A stretch of DNA of 64,000 bases from Euonymus europaeus. Lineage: Eukaryota > Streptophyta > Magnoliopsida > Celastrales > Celastraceae. The stretch is from assembly GCA_963580455.1 (NCBI GenBank), contig OY756963.1, forward strand, positions 21,719,555 to 21,783,554, written 5' to 3'. Made by a program: the position numbers and the translations under genes. This document shows positions 34,175-46,570 of this stretch, piece by piece (within the stretch, counting starts at the first letter, position 1; each line of letters starts with the position of its first letter). The notes under the pieces were generated by a model. It had not been told where the DNA came from and searched no databases. It was given only the letters and a program-made list of their open reading frames with translations.

Positions 34175-36690
34175 ACTAAAACTGGCCCACGGTGCTATCA
34201 AACCAGCCCTATCTCAATATATATAATTTAATTACTTGAAATTTTGTGTGTAACCCATCCCTTCTATTTTATATATATACATACACAATAAAATAAATTC
34301 TACCATACGTAGTTTATATGTGCTGCAGCCTCGTCTTCTTCTCTAATCTACATCACAGGTCCGTAACACATCATTCAATATCTACCATTACTTGGATTAA
34401 AAAAAAAACAAAAAGACAGAAAAACTAGTTGCTGCACACAGTAGGTTCTGATCTTGTAGACCCCAAATTTGTAAAATCAACCAAAATTACTGCTAAAGTA
34501 ACAGTAAGACTTTATTATTCCTGAGGAGTACACAAGTAATGTCTGCATAATGATAAAAAAGTGGTCATCCCTATTCACATACCTCCACATTGAGTGCTCA
34601 ATGGGGAGAGAATTTGCAATCACTTTTCCATGAAACTCTCCCTGAGAAACCATATCTAGTTATAAATTTCAGTATCCAAGATCCTATACTGTAGCAATAA
34701 TGCAATATTCAGGTTGAAGATGACCAAGAACTTTCCTGAATTTGCCTTCAAGAGATACCTAGATTGAACAAACACAATACCATTTACTTGCTAGTGCTTC
34801 TAATATCCTCTCCATTGGGCAACAACTGTACAAAAACACAATATACATAGCGTCAAATAAATTTCCATTTCCATGGCAGATGCTACAGAATCATACAATT
34901 CTCGCTTCAAACAAGGTTTCCATCAAGGGCAGAACTTCCATTGTGAAACAATGGAAAGCGATTGTGCATCAAGAAATAATAGACAAAAATGTTAACCAAG
35001 ACTAAAATGCATCCCATCTCTAACAAACCAAATACCATTTCTAGTAACCCTTGGTATGTCCAAAATCAAAAATGAGTTAAGAGGTTTATAAAGCAACCAA
35101 AGATGGACAATTCTAGGAGTTGTTCTCAAACCACATTCAGAAACTCTTCTTCCAGAGCATCTTATCTAATTATGTCTTGTGGGTCCGTATGATTTTATTG
35201 AAACCCAACTGTAAAAGTTCCCAGAAGAAATTCACTAGTTTCACTTCACATAGGTGGGAATACATGGAATTTAATGCTCAAGTCGCATTAAAGGAAAAAA
35301 AGAGTACTTACAGCACTGAATGCTGATTAGTAACCCAGCATTTTGGGCAAACAGCAACCAAGGTAGCTACAAAGTTTACTACGTGTGGTCTGCAAGTATC
35401 GATGGGGCAATATAAGGTTGAAGCATTTATGGAGGCTTTCTACAACATGACAAGTTGCTATGGACCACATGTATACATAGAAATTACTAGTTAAAAATCC
35501 TGCAACTCAAAACATGCAACAATTCAATTCTAAAGAGATATTTTGGCTAAAAAATTGAAAAGATTCCACTGGTAGAGATACAAGAAACAATTATAATGCA
35601 CTGTTTTCCACTAAATAGTCATAAATGTTCAAAAGGACAGAATGATTTTGTTAAAACCACCCAAAAAAGACAACTACGAATAATAAAAATAGGATATATA
35701 TTTTCGTAAAAACTAAAGGCAGTCCCCAAAGAAAATTGTCAAAGGCGTTACTGTCACTCCAACTATCTGGGGGCCCACAAGTAAAATGCATCCGAGAAGA
35801 AAGCATGTGATAAGCAATACAGTAACAGAGGGATAATAAAGACTTTCAAAGAGTACACACACTATCATTATCGGATGGACCACCCACTTCATTTACATAT
35901 GTAGGAGAGACACCAGTGGAATTTAAGAAACATCAGTCCACACCCCTGTAAAATGCAAATGATGTTGACAGTTTATACAGTGACCCTATTACCCTAACCT
36001 ACGATACTTTACCACCTGTGTTATAGACCGTATGGTCTGATTTCTAGTCTTTTGTTTGGCTGTGCTTCCTTAGTTATGTTCGACGTTCTTCTTTGAGAAC
36101 TTATAGTTACCCAGGTGGCTAAGAACTATGCTGGATAATCCAAAAAAAGAGTTTCCACCAGGTACTTCAGTACTTGAACAGTGCTTGCGATTATGTCCAG
36201 AAAAATTACGTCAAGCACACTTGTCAAACAATGTTCAATTACCAGGCAGAAGAATCCACTCTTCTGACTAGAGGACTTCCTAAATTTCCACAACGATAAA
36301 TATCACAACTCAAGTAATTATTCGAACCCCTCAACACACTTCATCAACCTATGCTATTCCAATGTATACGGCATGCTGAATATTGGTTCGCTAGTCACAA
36401 GATCTCTTCACAGTTCATAGCTGGAATTTCTCGTGTGAAGGCAAAGTTCAGAGGAGGATCAAGCAAAGTATTCCCATAACTACTTGCTCGTTGATTTGAT
36501 GATTTGGCTGGAGAAAAAAAATCATGTTCCCCTTAGACAGAGAAACTGAAATTGACCTATTCATTGATACTATGTTCTCCACAAATTTTAGCTGATCAGA
36601 TATTGTAATAATTTCATCTGGAAGCATTTTACTACTCTTTTTTTTTTGAAAGGCAATAAATATTTTGTTTGTTCTTTCCCTCTGTATCAT

Positions 36691-36692
<2 letters not shown>

Positions 36693-36722
<30 letters not shown>
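36693..36722. repeat. CT microsatellite
   Basis: A run of about 15 CT units in non-coding DNA downstream of the minus-strand gene ending at 37123. Confidence 0.9.
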
Positions 36723-36724
<2 letters not shown>

Positions 36725-37122
36725 TTTAAACAGAAATAACACCAACGCACAAAATTTATTAATAGATATTAAGAAATGTACTTGAATCTTCTGTAATGAA
36801 TAGACATGGCATGCACTCTCTATAACCCGAGATGTGCTTAAATTTATCAATTATCAAACGTCATTCAAGTATTCAACTAATAGTAGGTGCCCAAAATCGT
36901 CCTGATGATACAACCATGCAGTATTCACATTATGATTTTTCAGCATCAACATCTATATAGTAGTCAGCAGACAACAGCAACGTGTATAAGTTATAACTAT
37001 CAAAGGCAACAAACCCTGAGCTTGAACATCTATAAGCTTATGCATCAGAACCCACATATATATCACACCTAACATATTGAAAAAATAGAAAAACTTTATT
37101 TAGTAGGAGCACCTGCAAGAAA

Positions 37123-39219
37123 TTATGTGATCCTCTCTTTCTGATTCCGGGAAGTGTAAGTCTCTTCAACATGTCGAGTGAGCAAAGAAATCCCATAATG
37201 TGAGGCACTTGAGGCAGCATAATAGGATGTCACTGAGAGTTGAGCAAACTTTGGAAGCGCATAACCTACAATTTTACACTCTTAAGAAACAACACAAACT
37301 ATATAACCAAATTCATAATAATCAAATTAACACAACTTAAGAATGGAGGTGCATGAAGATTTTCTCTAAGTCACACATGCCAGAATAGTCAAAGATTCTG
37401 CAAATTCACAAAATTTTCTCCAAGTTACACACAACGAAAAATTTAAAAGAATAAAACACTAAGATGAGTACAGAAAAGGTCCTACCATTACCAAGGATGG
37501 GCAATGGACAGGCTCGAAAGTACTTGAGTTGGGCCAACAATGATTGGTCTAAGCCCACCTGGAGTTTTGCAAATGAAACCAGGCAGAAGGTCTAGAAGAA
37601 TGGGGAGTGGACTCCCCACTGCAACCAAACTTTCTAGGCAGATAAAAAAATGAAGCAGAAAAGAATATGAAAAATCATCAAGGCTTTATCCAAAACAATT
37701 TGGGTCCAATATGAGAAACCTTGTGCAATGACAACTGGAAGAAAATAAGCACACTGGACGATAAGAGTAACTAAAAGAATTTAATTTGCACTACACTCAC
37801 CCAAGAAAATAAAATGTAGAGATATTCTAAAACTAACCAATAGAACATCTACCACTACAGCAATATGAATAAGGTTAATCAAAAGTATGCACATACAGCC
37901 GGACGACATGTAATCAGCAAAAGCAAGATCATGGCCACTTACAATTGCATCTTAAAATTAATATCATATAAAAATATCACGAACAAGGCTGCCATCTTAC
38001 CTCCAAATGCAGCGCTGACACCTGAATAAAATAGGAGTGGAGGGAGCTGTAAATGCAGAAAACAATTAACGGTGTCAGTCTACAAAGTGTTGCAGCATGT
38101 CAACTGACACATATTTGCAACCGCAAATAGAAATTGAGATTATAAAATGAAGGAGCCGTATGTTGCAAGGCTGATGAAGCAAATAGAAAAATACATGAGG
38201 CATACCCCAGCTACAAAAGGAAGCCACTTCGGTCCCTTCAAACGATTTTGGAGGAAAGGTATTCCTGAGAGAAAATAATGCTTAGAACTTTACATATGGA
38301 AAATATAGAAGTGTATGCAAGTATAAAATGTGATGAGAAAAGAAATATCATGTAAACTCAAAGGAATCTGATTTTACCTGTGTTCATTCCATGTATGGCA
38401 CTAAGCAACCCACCAAAACCACACCCAGCCTATTCAACACAAAAATTAAATAGGGTAATTGGTAGAAATAACAAAAATCCCAAGAAACCATAACCAAATC
38501 ACAAGCAGTACATAAGTCCATGCAATGACAAATAAAAACAGAGGACCGAATTATAACAACAACGGAAACTAACCATCAGTTGAAGAATTTCTGCCCAATA
38601 TACAAAATTACAAATTATTTTACCCACAGCTAGATTAGAAAATTGAATCCTCAATTCCCTTGATCTTGATGAACACATTAAGACCACAGATAGGACATCA
38701 GTCGTGCCAAACCACTGAGATTCAATTAAAAATCTAACAAAGAGTCATTCCCGATTCCTTTACGCTGTTATCAATCTAGACATATCGATCAATCTTCTGT
38801 AAAGTCACCAATTGAACGTTGCTAAAAAAAAGGCAGATATAGCAGCAATAATGTTTTCAACGTTCTCAAGCCAACAACATTAACATAAGCTTTTTTCAAT
38901 AGAGCAGAGCAGAACAGATTATATAGAAGGGTTTAGGGTTTAAGAGAGGGGACTGACCACGGTAGTAGCATCGTGCAAGACTGAAGTAATTGTCCACTCT
39001 CCCTTTTCCTGAATCATCATCAGTCCATTGGATTAAGCTTGGAGAAAAGCATGAACACATACATATGGAAGAAAAAGATATTGATTTACATACAGAATTA
39101 GAGTCCAACAGAGACAGGCAACGAGGACAACGAGCGGATCCGAGACCGGGGTTCATGGTAGGATCGTGGTGCAAATTACCACTCCTTAGCTTCTGTTCGT
39201 ACACCTCTCTTGTTCCCAT
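37123..39219 (-). CDS. Conserved plant small membrane protein, 158 aa, six short exons
   Basis: No exon is long enough to stand out, but six short pieces join in phase with GT-AG borders: 39219-39094, 39008-38958, 38429-38378, 38264-38206, 38046-38001 and 37265-37123. The product is 158 residues starting MGTREVYEQKLRSGNLHHD. A CPRC pair lies near residues 31-34. Two hydrophobic segments (about residues 48-75 and 92-118, the second from WLPFVAG to FGGYALP) suggest a two-pass membrane protein. The C-terminal part has TSYYAASSASHYGISLL. I recall closely similar uncharacterised proteins in other plants but know no function. The start is the ATG at 39219; the open frame upstream begins with GTG. 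Likely organelle or endomembrane location is not decidable by eye. Confidence 0.82.
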
Positions 39220-40080
39220 CTCCCTATCGATCACACGCAAACTCGCTCGCCCGGCGGCGTTTCTTTCTTTCAACCGAAATTCTCCGCACCCCACCGGAGC
39301 TGGAAGCCACGAAACCTGTCTGTGGAGTGTAGGGTCTCCAGTCTCCACACGGTTGCTTGCCCCAGGCCCATAATATTACCCAATCATCAATTCATCATCA
39401 TATAAGAAAACAGAAACAATCAACCAGGCCGGGCTTCTATTGGGCCACGGAGAGCCTTCTTCTTTACCCTTCTTTTTATGGATTTTAGGCTTTCTAATGG
39501 GCTCAGGCCCATGATTTCTCATCGTGACAGTAAAATGACTGCGCTGGTCTAAACATTTGCAAAGTACACAATGGCTTAAAAAAAAGTAAAATCTTATCAA
39601 TACTTGTAATTGAATTCCCTTCCAAGAATGAGGCCTAAGCCCATGTTAGTTCATTAGATATGATTAGGACCAAGGTCCACGGATTTGGTTATCCGGCTCA
39701 CAGTACTGGGTTTATTTAAACTTTAAACTTTAAGTGCAAGTCGGTCCAAAATAGTGGATTTATTAAGGGTTTAGTCCAACAAAAACAAAAAATCGGATTT
39801 GAGTCCAGTAGCCGCACTAAACAACCTATTATTCGATCGGGAATCGGTTGCAAGAATTAGAGGAATTGGATTTGTGTGGGGTCAAGTTCCAGAAGTCTCA
39901 TGCTCGGAACGTGGGAGAGCTCGACTTCTTTCCTTTTCCAAAGCAGAAGTCGATGTATATTTATAGACCGGGGAGATTAGTGATCAGAGGTCATGGGTAA
40001 AGGGACGAAGGTGACGGTTACGCCGGAGTCTATATTCGTATAGTGACAAATGATTCAAAAATCCTTACTCATTTATGTTC

Positions 40081-40330
40081 TTAGGGAATATATTCGCTAA
40101 ATCTTAACGGATTAGTGCATCAAATTGTCATTTTTTAATTTAAACAATAAGTGTTAAACCCTAAAATGAATGAATTCGTTAAACCCTAATGAGCTTGTTT
40201 ATCGAATTTTCATGTCGTAACCTAAACCGTAAATGTTAAACGCTAAGAAAAACAGATTCACTAAACTCTAATGAGCTCATGTATGCTCAACATACTTGAT
40301 TTCCATATACGATGATGAAATGATTTTCCT
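40081..40330 (-). repeat. Dispersed repeat sharing sequence with 53180-53492, opposite orientation
   Basis: On the - strand this reads as the same unit seen at 53.2 kb: TTAGGGTTTAACGAATTC-like cores and GTTTAGG-TTA, with a shared GAGCATACATGAGCTC-like junction and ATGAAAAT-CGAT blocks. Two or three internal units of about 80-90 bases are visible. Confidence 0.7.
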
Positions 40331-40532
40331 ACTTGGTTTCTTTTTTGTCACCTTTAAGACTTTAAGTAACGGTTGACGAACTGAGGTAAGTAAGGGCTTG
40401 GGCAAGTTTGCTTTGGATTGGCCCATAAACATGAATGATGGGAGAGCTTATTGAATGGGCCAGTAAGATCTTGAACTCAACTTATGAAGAGACAAGCCCA
40501 ATCTGCTACAAGGGCCAGCTAAGATCACACAC

Positions 40533-41287
40533 AATGGTGACATTATAATGTTTTCATTAAAATTATTTTTGAGTTCCATTTTTATTACACTAAAATTCAA
40601 ATTACACAGATCTGTCAATACTATCACATCATCAAAATACATTTCTCAATATAATTATTCATTTTCTCATTATTCAAACTAACCATTCTCTATTCCTCCA
40701 TTTATTTTTCAACAAAATTATACAAAAATCAAGACTGATCCCACTAAAATATATCTCTCAATACAATCACATCAACAAAACACATATCTCAATACAACTA
40801 TATCAGCAAAAATACACATTTCAATGCATTATCCCTTTACCATTATAAATTTACCATTGCATGTGCTTTAAGTGAAAGCCCACTAATAAATCCACTTCAG
40901 GATGACAGGAACCCCAACTCAGCGCATGATATTTTGTTGGAGAATTTATAATATATGAGAATGTGTTTTTGCTAATGTAGTTATATTGAGAGATGCGTTT
41001 TGTTGATGTAGTTGTATTGAAAGATGTGTTTTGGTGATGTGAATGAGTATGTGACTTAACTTCCTATAAAAGATGTAGGACACAATATTGATTGTGGTAT
41101 AGTTTTGTTGCAGAATGGATGAGTAAATGCTTGACTTTTTTTGAGAAGAAAAAATGTATAAAAATTTGTGTTTTATTAATGCGACTGTATCGAGATACGT
41201 GTTTTATTGATGTGGATAAATATATAGGATAACTTTCTATATTTTGGAGGTGCTATTCAATATATAATTTTAATGGACAGTAAAACT
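40533..41287. repeat. Inverted pair of about 330-base repeats (foldback)
   Basis: The left arm (about 40533-40862) and right arm (about 40937-41287) are inverted copies of one family. Left has CACATCAACAAAACACATAT and CTCAATACAACTATATCAGC. Right read inwards has CATCAACAAAACGCATCTC and TCAATATAACTACATTAGC. A spacer of about 75 bases separates them. A third copy lies at 31083-31375. No coding sequence is seen. Confidence 0.75.
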
Positions 41288-41454
41288 TGGTTGTTGTGGT
41301 TGCTCTTAGCTTGACCTTAATATCACTAGACGTCGACGAGCCACAAGGCCAATACACCAGAGTGCCAGCTAAGTGAAAGCCCAACCAAATCCACTTATTT
41401 AGAAATCCTGTAAGTGAGTGCTAGTCACACTTTATTTTTAACTAAGTACATTTC

Positions 41455-41750
41455 ACTGGCTATGCTTGGGAGATGGGTTGGGAGGTGTTGAGTTGAGAGG
41501 GGTTGGGAGGGGTAGAGTTGGGAGGTGTTGGGTCGGGAGGGGTTCATAAAAGTGAACCCTTGATTGGTATGAGAGGGGTTGAGAGGGGCTGGGAGCCTTT
41601 AATGTGAGTGAACACCTCCCAACCCCTCATTTTGAGGGGTTGGGAAAAGGAGTGTTGGGAGGTGTTCGCGCCAAGCAAGGGTTTGGAGGGATTCGCTTGT
41701 TCACGAACCCCTTCCAACCCCTCCGAACACCTCTCCCAAGCAAGGCCTTA
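41455..41750. mobile_element. G-rich MITE-like element with inverted ends
   Basis: The left end TGCTTGGGAGATGGGTTGGG mirrors the right end, which read inwards is TTGCTTGGGAGAGGTGTT. The interior is built of GGGAGGTGTTG and GAGGGGTTG strings on one strand in the left half and their complements in the right half, so the whole can fold back. No target duplication was seen. Confidence 0.6.
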
Positions 41751-42144
41751 CTAAAGCACATAACATTTATGAGTACACTTAAGTTTTTTTTTCTTCCAAA
41801 TCTTACAATGGACACCCCTAACATCCTAAAAACACACTGGTTAGACAACACCATATAGGACCACACAGAAGAGACCGCAATAGTTGTCCCAAAATAAATT
41901 GACACAGATGGCCACAAAAGTTCAGAGCTTAAACTCTCACCATGGCACAATGGTTCCACTTTGGGGACCCTTGGGTCCCCAACAGTTATGCTCCACGACA
42001 CTTGTCCTCGATGGTTCTTTCCGCTCCACGACTCTAGGCCCACAAAATCTCATTCCTCGATGATTGGGTATCTGACAGAACCGCTCCACAACGTCCCACT
42101 CCCTGGAGCTTTTTTTCCACAACATCAACCTTCACGAGTCGTGA

Positions 42145-42350
42145 AGTATTGTTAGGTTGGGGTAGATTGTGCTCATAATCTACTTGTCTAAATGGGGGAA
42201 ATGAGGGAAGAGAGGAGAGGAGAAGGAAGGAGGAGGGTGGGGTAAAAGTATTGTTAGGTTGGGGTAGATTGTGCTCATAATCTACTTGTCTAAATGGGGG
42301 AAATGAGGGAAGAGAGGAGAGGAGAAGGAAGGAGGAGGGTGGGGTAAAAG
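42145..42350. repeat. Recent tandem duplication, 102-base unit, two copies
   Basis: AGTATTGTTAGGTTGGGG at 42145 recurs at 42247. The two units look identical through the purine-rich GGAGAGGAGAAGGAAGGAGG tail, so the duplication is recent or is an assembly artefact. It sits about 400 bases upstream of the eL21 start. Confidence 0.9.
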
Positions 42351-42539
42351 TGGTAGGAACACGAGTGATGTTTAAAGATGAGATTTTTTTGATGTTTAAT
42401 AGGATCGACTTGAAAAAAAATGAAGGTGTCAACAACGCTCATCAACCATTCAACCCTCGTCAGAGTCTAGACGTATAGTGATTTTATTATAGGGCCGACA
42501 ACAACTGGGCTCATTTTATTACCTAGTTTGGGCTGTATA

Positions 42540-42757
42540 TAAAGCCCAAAATTCTAAAACACACGATTATACTCAGCAAGCCCAATCTACCAGAAGGGCA
42601 GCCAGCTACCTAAAAGCCCACTATCAAAATCTGCTAGCTGACGATCAGAAACCCTACGATTGGAAGCTGATGATATATACACATTATCCACTGTCATCAC
42701 CTAGGGTTTTGGCCATTTCAGTCGGGGAGCCCCCAGAGTAACAGAGAGGGTGAGACG
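42540..42757 (+). promoter_or_regulatory. Promoter and leader of the eL21 gene
   Basis: AAACCCTA (telo-box) lies at 42649-42656, and AGCCCA strings (reverse of the TGGGCT site II element) lie near 42543, 42580 and 42616. This pairing is typical of plant ribosomal-protein promoters and TCP/telo-box control. The likely leader starts after the telo-box. Function is inferred from motif type. Confidence 0.6.
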
Positions 42758-44080
42758 ATGCCGGCAGGTCATGGACAGAGAGCGAGGACTAGGGATCTGT
42801 TCGCCAGGCCCTTCAGGAAGAAGGGGTATGTGCCACTGACGACGTACCTGAGGACCTATAAGACAGGGGAGTACGTCGACGTCAAGGTTAATGGAGCCAT
42901 CCACAAGGGCATGCCCCACAAGTTCTATCATGGCCGCACTGGACGCGTCTGGAACGTCACAAAGCGCGCCATCGGTGTTGAGGTTAACAAGCAGGTATAA
43001 TTTTTCCGTTTTTTATTTTCTTAAATTTTAATTGAAATGATTTCAACTTATGTCAGGGTTTTTTACTTAATGTGTTGTGTGTGTTTTGTTGCTTGTGTTG
43101 TGCTTTCTGGTTCTGCTTTAATTTCGATTTCCTAAGATGCTACGATGGATTGGATTGACGCTTATTATACGGAGTCTGATTCTAATGCATTTTCACCTGG
43201 AGAACTGATTGGATTTTCGCGAGGATACGTATGCAAATACATTTTTGTTCAGTTTGGTTTCTTGTATTAATTTTCAGCGACTTCGTGCCCCTTTTTTCCT
43301 GCTGCTGATTCAGTTTTGTTAATAATTTATTCAATGACCTAATAGTAAATCTGGGTTGCTACTTTGTACAGGAGGGGTTTGGAATAATTAGCTTTTTTCC
43401 AATGGAGTATGTGATACCCTAATGGTTGTGGGCATTAGCCATGGTTTTTGCTTCGATTGTGTGCTATGTAGTGCCTTTTTACTGTGGTGAGGGATGACTC
43501 CATGTCTGTTTGACGGATTTATTAATTTGAGATACTCTAGTATTTGTATCTTTGGAGCTGGAATGGATTGAAATCGAAGTGGTTTGTTCTCGTATGTATG
43601 TGCATATGTAATTTTACATGATCTGGAAGTAGTAGTATTGGTTTTACGTGTATTCTTCGTGTAGTATTCTAGTTTATTTTTTGATTGGTAAATTGTGATG
43701 AGCATTGAGTTTTCGATGCTACTTTACCTGCCATAGTTTAAATTAGCATCGTCTCCTGCTTCCTTTATGGTTGTATGGGAAGGTTAATGCACTTTTGATG
43801 TATAACACATCCTTGAATGCAGGTGGGTAACAGGATTATCAGAAAGAGGATCCATGTCCGAGTGGAGCATGTACAACCTTCAAGGTGTACTGAGGAATTC
43901 AAACTAAGGAAACGGAAGAATGATCAGCTGAAAGCAGAGGCAAAAGCAAGAGGTGAGGCAATTAGTACAAAGAGGCAGCCGGAGGGTCCAAAACCCGGGT
44001 TTATGGTGGAGGGTGCGATGCTTGAAACTGTTACTCCCATTCCTTATGATGTTGTTAATGATCTCAAGGGTGGTTATTAG
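42758..44080 (+). CDS. RPL21: 60S ribosomal protein eL21 (L21e), 164 aa
   Basis: Two exons, 42758-42994 and 43823-44080, join in phase after NKQ to give 164 residues, the usual plant length. The protein begins [20 protein letters not shown] and has the basic SH3-like eL21 body with [20 protein letters not shown] and [20 protein letters not shown]. It ends in VVNDLKGGY. It is a structural component of the cytosolic large ribosomal subunit. The upstream telo-box and site II motifs fit coordinated ribosomal-protein expression. The intron of 828 bases holds no feature I can name. Confidence 0.97.
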
Positions 44081-46570
44081 GTATGTTTTATGTTGGTTTT
44101 AGTTATATGTTTGGTTGAATTGTTCAACCTTGTTAGCTCAGCAATTTTGGACGTCATTCCTTCAGCTTAGATAATCTATCCTTATTTGGTCTGAGATACA
44201 ATGGGTGTTTTCTATGAAAAGTTGTACTTTTGTTTTCATGATTTAATTTGTTGCCATGAGTTCACAAGATTATTTTGCATTTTTCATTCTGATTTCAGTC
44301 ATGGCTGTCCAGGTTTTGTTTTCTGTGTTTTTCGTTGTATCATGAAAGAGGCTCAGACAGGCAGGTTCACTTTCTTCCCTTATTTTGATCACTTTCTGCC
44401 AAATTTGGGATGTAAGAATTGAGAATTATTTAGTTGTTAGCTCTAAAGTGAATCATGATTACTGTGCTTCTTTCTTGGTTTTTAACAAGTCAAAATCTTT
44501 TTTCATTCTTCTACGGAGGAAAAAAAAAACTGTTTACAGTACTCTATTCTTCGTACCAACGACTCTTGATTCTCAGAAACCAAAAATGAAAGTTTTCCTT
44601 GTTTTCAGTGTCGTTCCATCGCTATGGCCTCACTTTAGAGAGACATGCAGGAGGTACAAGATCACAACAGAAAGAAAAGGCAATGGGATCGAATCACAGG
44701 GATCATGGACTAATACAAAGAGTGCACTATCGTTAGCATGCGCTAGAGCCCTCGATTTTCAGTAATTCTGGTACAACTTGAATTGAGCTCGACATTTCTA
44801 TTGGAAATAAGCAAGAAAAAAATAATGTAGGCTATTGGATTGAGTTTTCTATGAAACAAAGGTGGCATTATACACGGAAGATCGCAACAAGATTCGCACT
44901 AGAGATCCCTGGGAAAGATCACAGGAAACACAATCAAACCTTCTTTCTTAAAATGAACTACTTTGTTTGTCATCTAATCCCAGCTATTTTCTTGGTTCTC
45001 CACCTGACCAGAACAGATTTTCCATTAAGATAAAAAGTTGGAAAAACAATCCAATAAATAAAAAGCAAGAGTGACAGTGCATATTTAATAAAAAATAAGA
45101 GGGAGGGGGGTTGGGGGAAGAATCACACTGAATCAACCGCTCCTTCTTCATAAATGTTACAGATTTCACATAGATGCTCATGATTGAAGCACTCGGGCAC
45201 AAACTTTCAAGATTTACTGTGAACAGAATATAAGAGAACAAAACTAGATGATTCTTCCAGTGAGTGGCCAATATATGTAGGAGCAGTAATGATATAATAG
45301 TATTTATGGAAGTTAATGGGGATTGCTGTGCAAATGAGAAATCATGAAAAAGGAAGATCTTTATTTCATTCTTCTTCCTCAAGAAGATGGTCCTTTCTCA
45401 GTAAGCTCACAAAGAGAACAGCTCATCAGTCGGTCGTCACAACCATGAATTGGAGAGGACGTGTAAGAGTAAAAAGAAAGAGGAAGATGAACTTCAAAAG
45501 CCTAGGAAGATTATGATGTGAAGCTGATACAAAGTGGGAGGGTCCTATGCCGGTGGAGAACACTCTGTCGATGCTTTAATCACTCACATCCCGAAAAAGA
45601 ATCTTCAGTCAATTAGTCTTAAGGGAAATGTACAAAATTCCAAGACGAAGTGCTCTCAACAAGACTACTGTATCAAAAAGTATCTACATAGTTCTGAGTC
45701 CATAACAAAGAATGAAACCAAACACAGCAATTCGAAACATGGTGATGGATTATATCATTTAAAGAAGAAAAAAATAAGTTCTATGCAAAATCGATTTTAG
45801 AAGAATTTATCATGGCATGCGAATCCATTTGGGGCAAACTTTTCAAACATTGACAACCTCAGAAGCTTCGAATTAGATATAAATAATTTATTTGTAAGGA
45901 GAAAAGAGATGAAGATAACCATCACATGCTTTGTTCACTTCCATTTCTAAGCTTAACTAAGCTGCTCTACAACTAATCAGTATCAATTGAACAGTGGCTG
46001 AAGAGGTTAAAAAGGAAAATGAAGGCTTGGAATTGTTACTTCAATTTTTTGTGGGTATGCATGTCTGTTTTTAAACCGAAGGAAGAAAAGAACTTTTGAG
46101 AGTGATAACTAACAAGACTAATTTTTAAACAATTAAAGTAGTTGTTAAACTCTTATTTGAATCTGGCATAGCAGTAATGGGATAATAAACTATGATGGAT
46201 TCATTGAATGTATCTTCCAATGCCAAGACATTATTCTTATGATAAATTAAATGCAAGACTTCAATCTCGCATCCACCTCATGAAAACTACATTTTGAATG
46301 AATTAGGCTATACAGACACAACATGAGGAAATTACTTGAGTGAGAATAAAAAAAGCTAGGGGTGCACACCGGTTGATAGTAAATTAAAAAAAAAAGAAAG
46401 GAAACCAAACTCTGTTGCCAATTATGTCAACAGAAGCCAAAGATGAAGTCAACAATACGATAAACATGCCAAGCAAATGAGAAATGATTGAATAAAAACG
46501 AAACGGGACAGAGAAATTAAAGAATCTCAAGGATGATAAAAACAAATATAACTATAGCATACCAAGTATG
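44081..46570. other. Intergenic between convergent eL21 and CCR4, no gene recognised
   Basis: About 2.5 kb of AT-rich sequence taking in the 3' UTRs of both neighbours. Short open frames around 44200-44765 and 45316-45800 have no recognisable domain and no splice partner I could find. Confidence 0.6.

Larger units (their letters stand above)
33047..37122. other. Intergenic, no gene recognised; includes 3' flank of the next gene
   Basis: AT-rich sequence. The part 33750-34175 looks like a diverged transposon. The part ~34400-37100 is less repetitive and could include a long 3' UTR or alternative 3' exons of the minus-strand gene ending at 37123, but I found no in-phase exon with family similarity. 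A CT microsatellite lies at 36693-36722. Confidence 0.55.
39220..42540. other. Intergenic, largely repeats
   Basis: The first ~200 bases are the promoter and leader of the minus-strand gene starting at 39219. Beyond that the region is a chain of repeats listed separately. The stretches 39600-40080, 41290-41450 and 41760-42140 hold nothing I can name. Confidence 0.6.

Noticed and set aside
34400..37100. Further exons of the 158-residue gene
   Set aside because: The coding frame ends in a TAA at 37123, and no later acceptor-exon pair gives family-like sequence. At most this is 3' UTR.
39217..39348. N-terminal extension of the 158-residue gene upstream of MGTREVYEQ
   Set aside because: The frame opens at GTG, not ATG, and family members as I recall them start at MGTRE.
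44201..45800. Several 60-126 codon open frames between eL21 and CCR4
   Set aside because: They have no domain, no consistent codon pattern and no in-phase splice partners.
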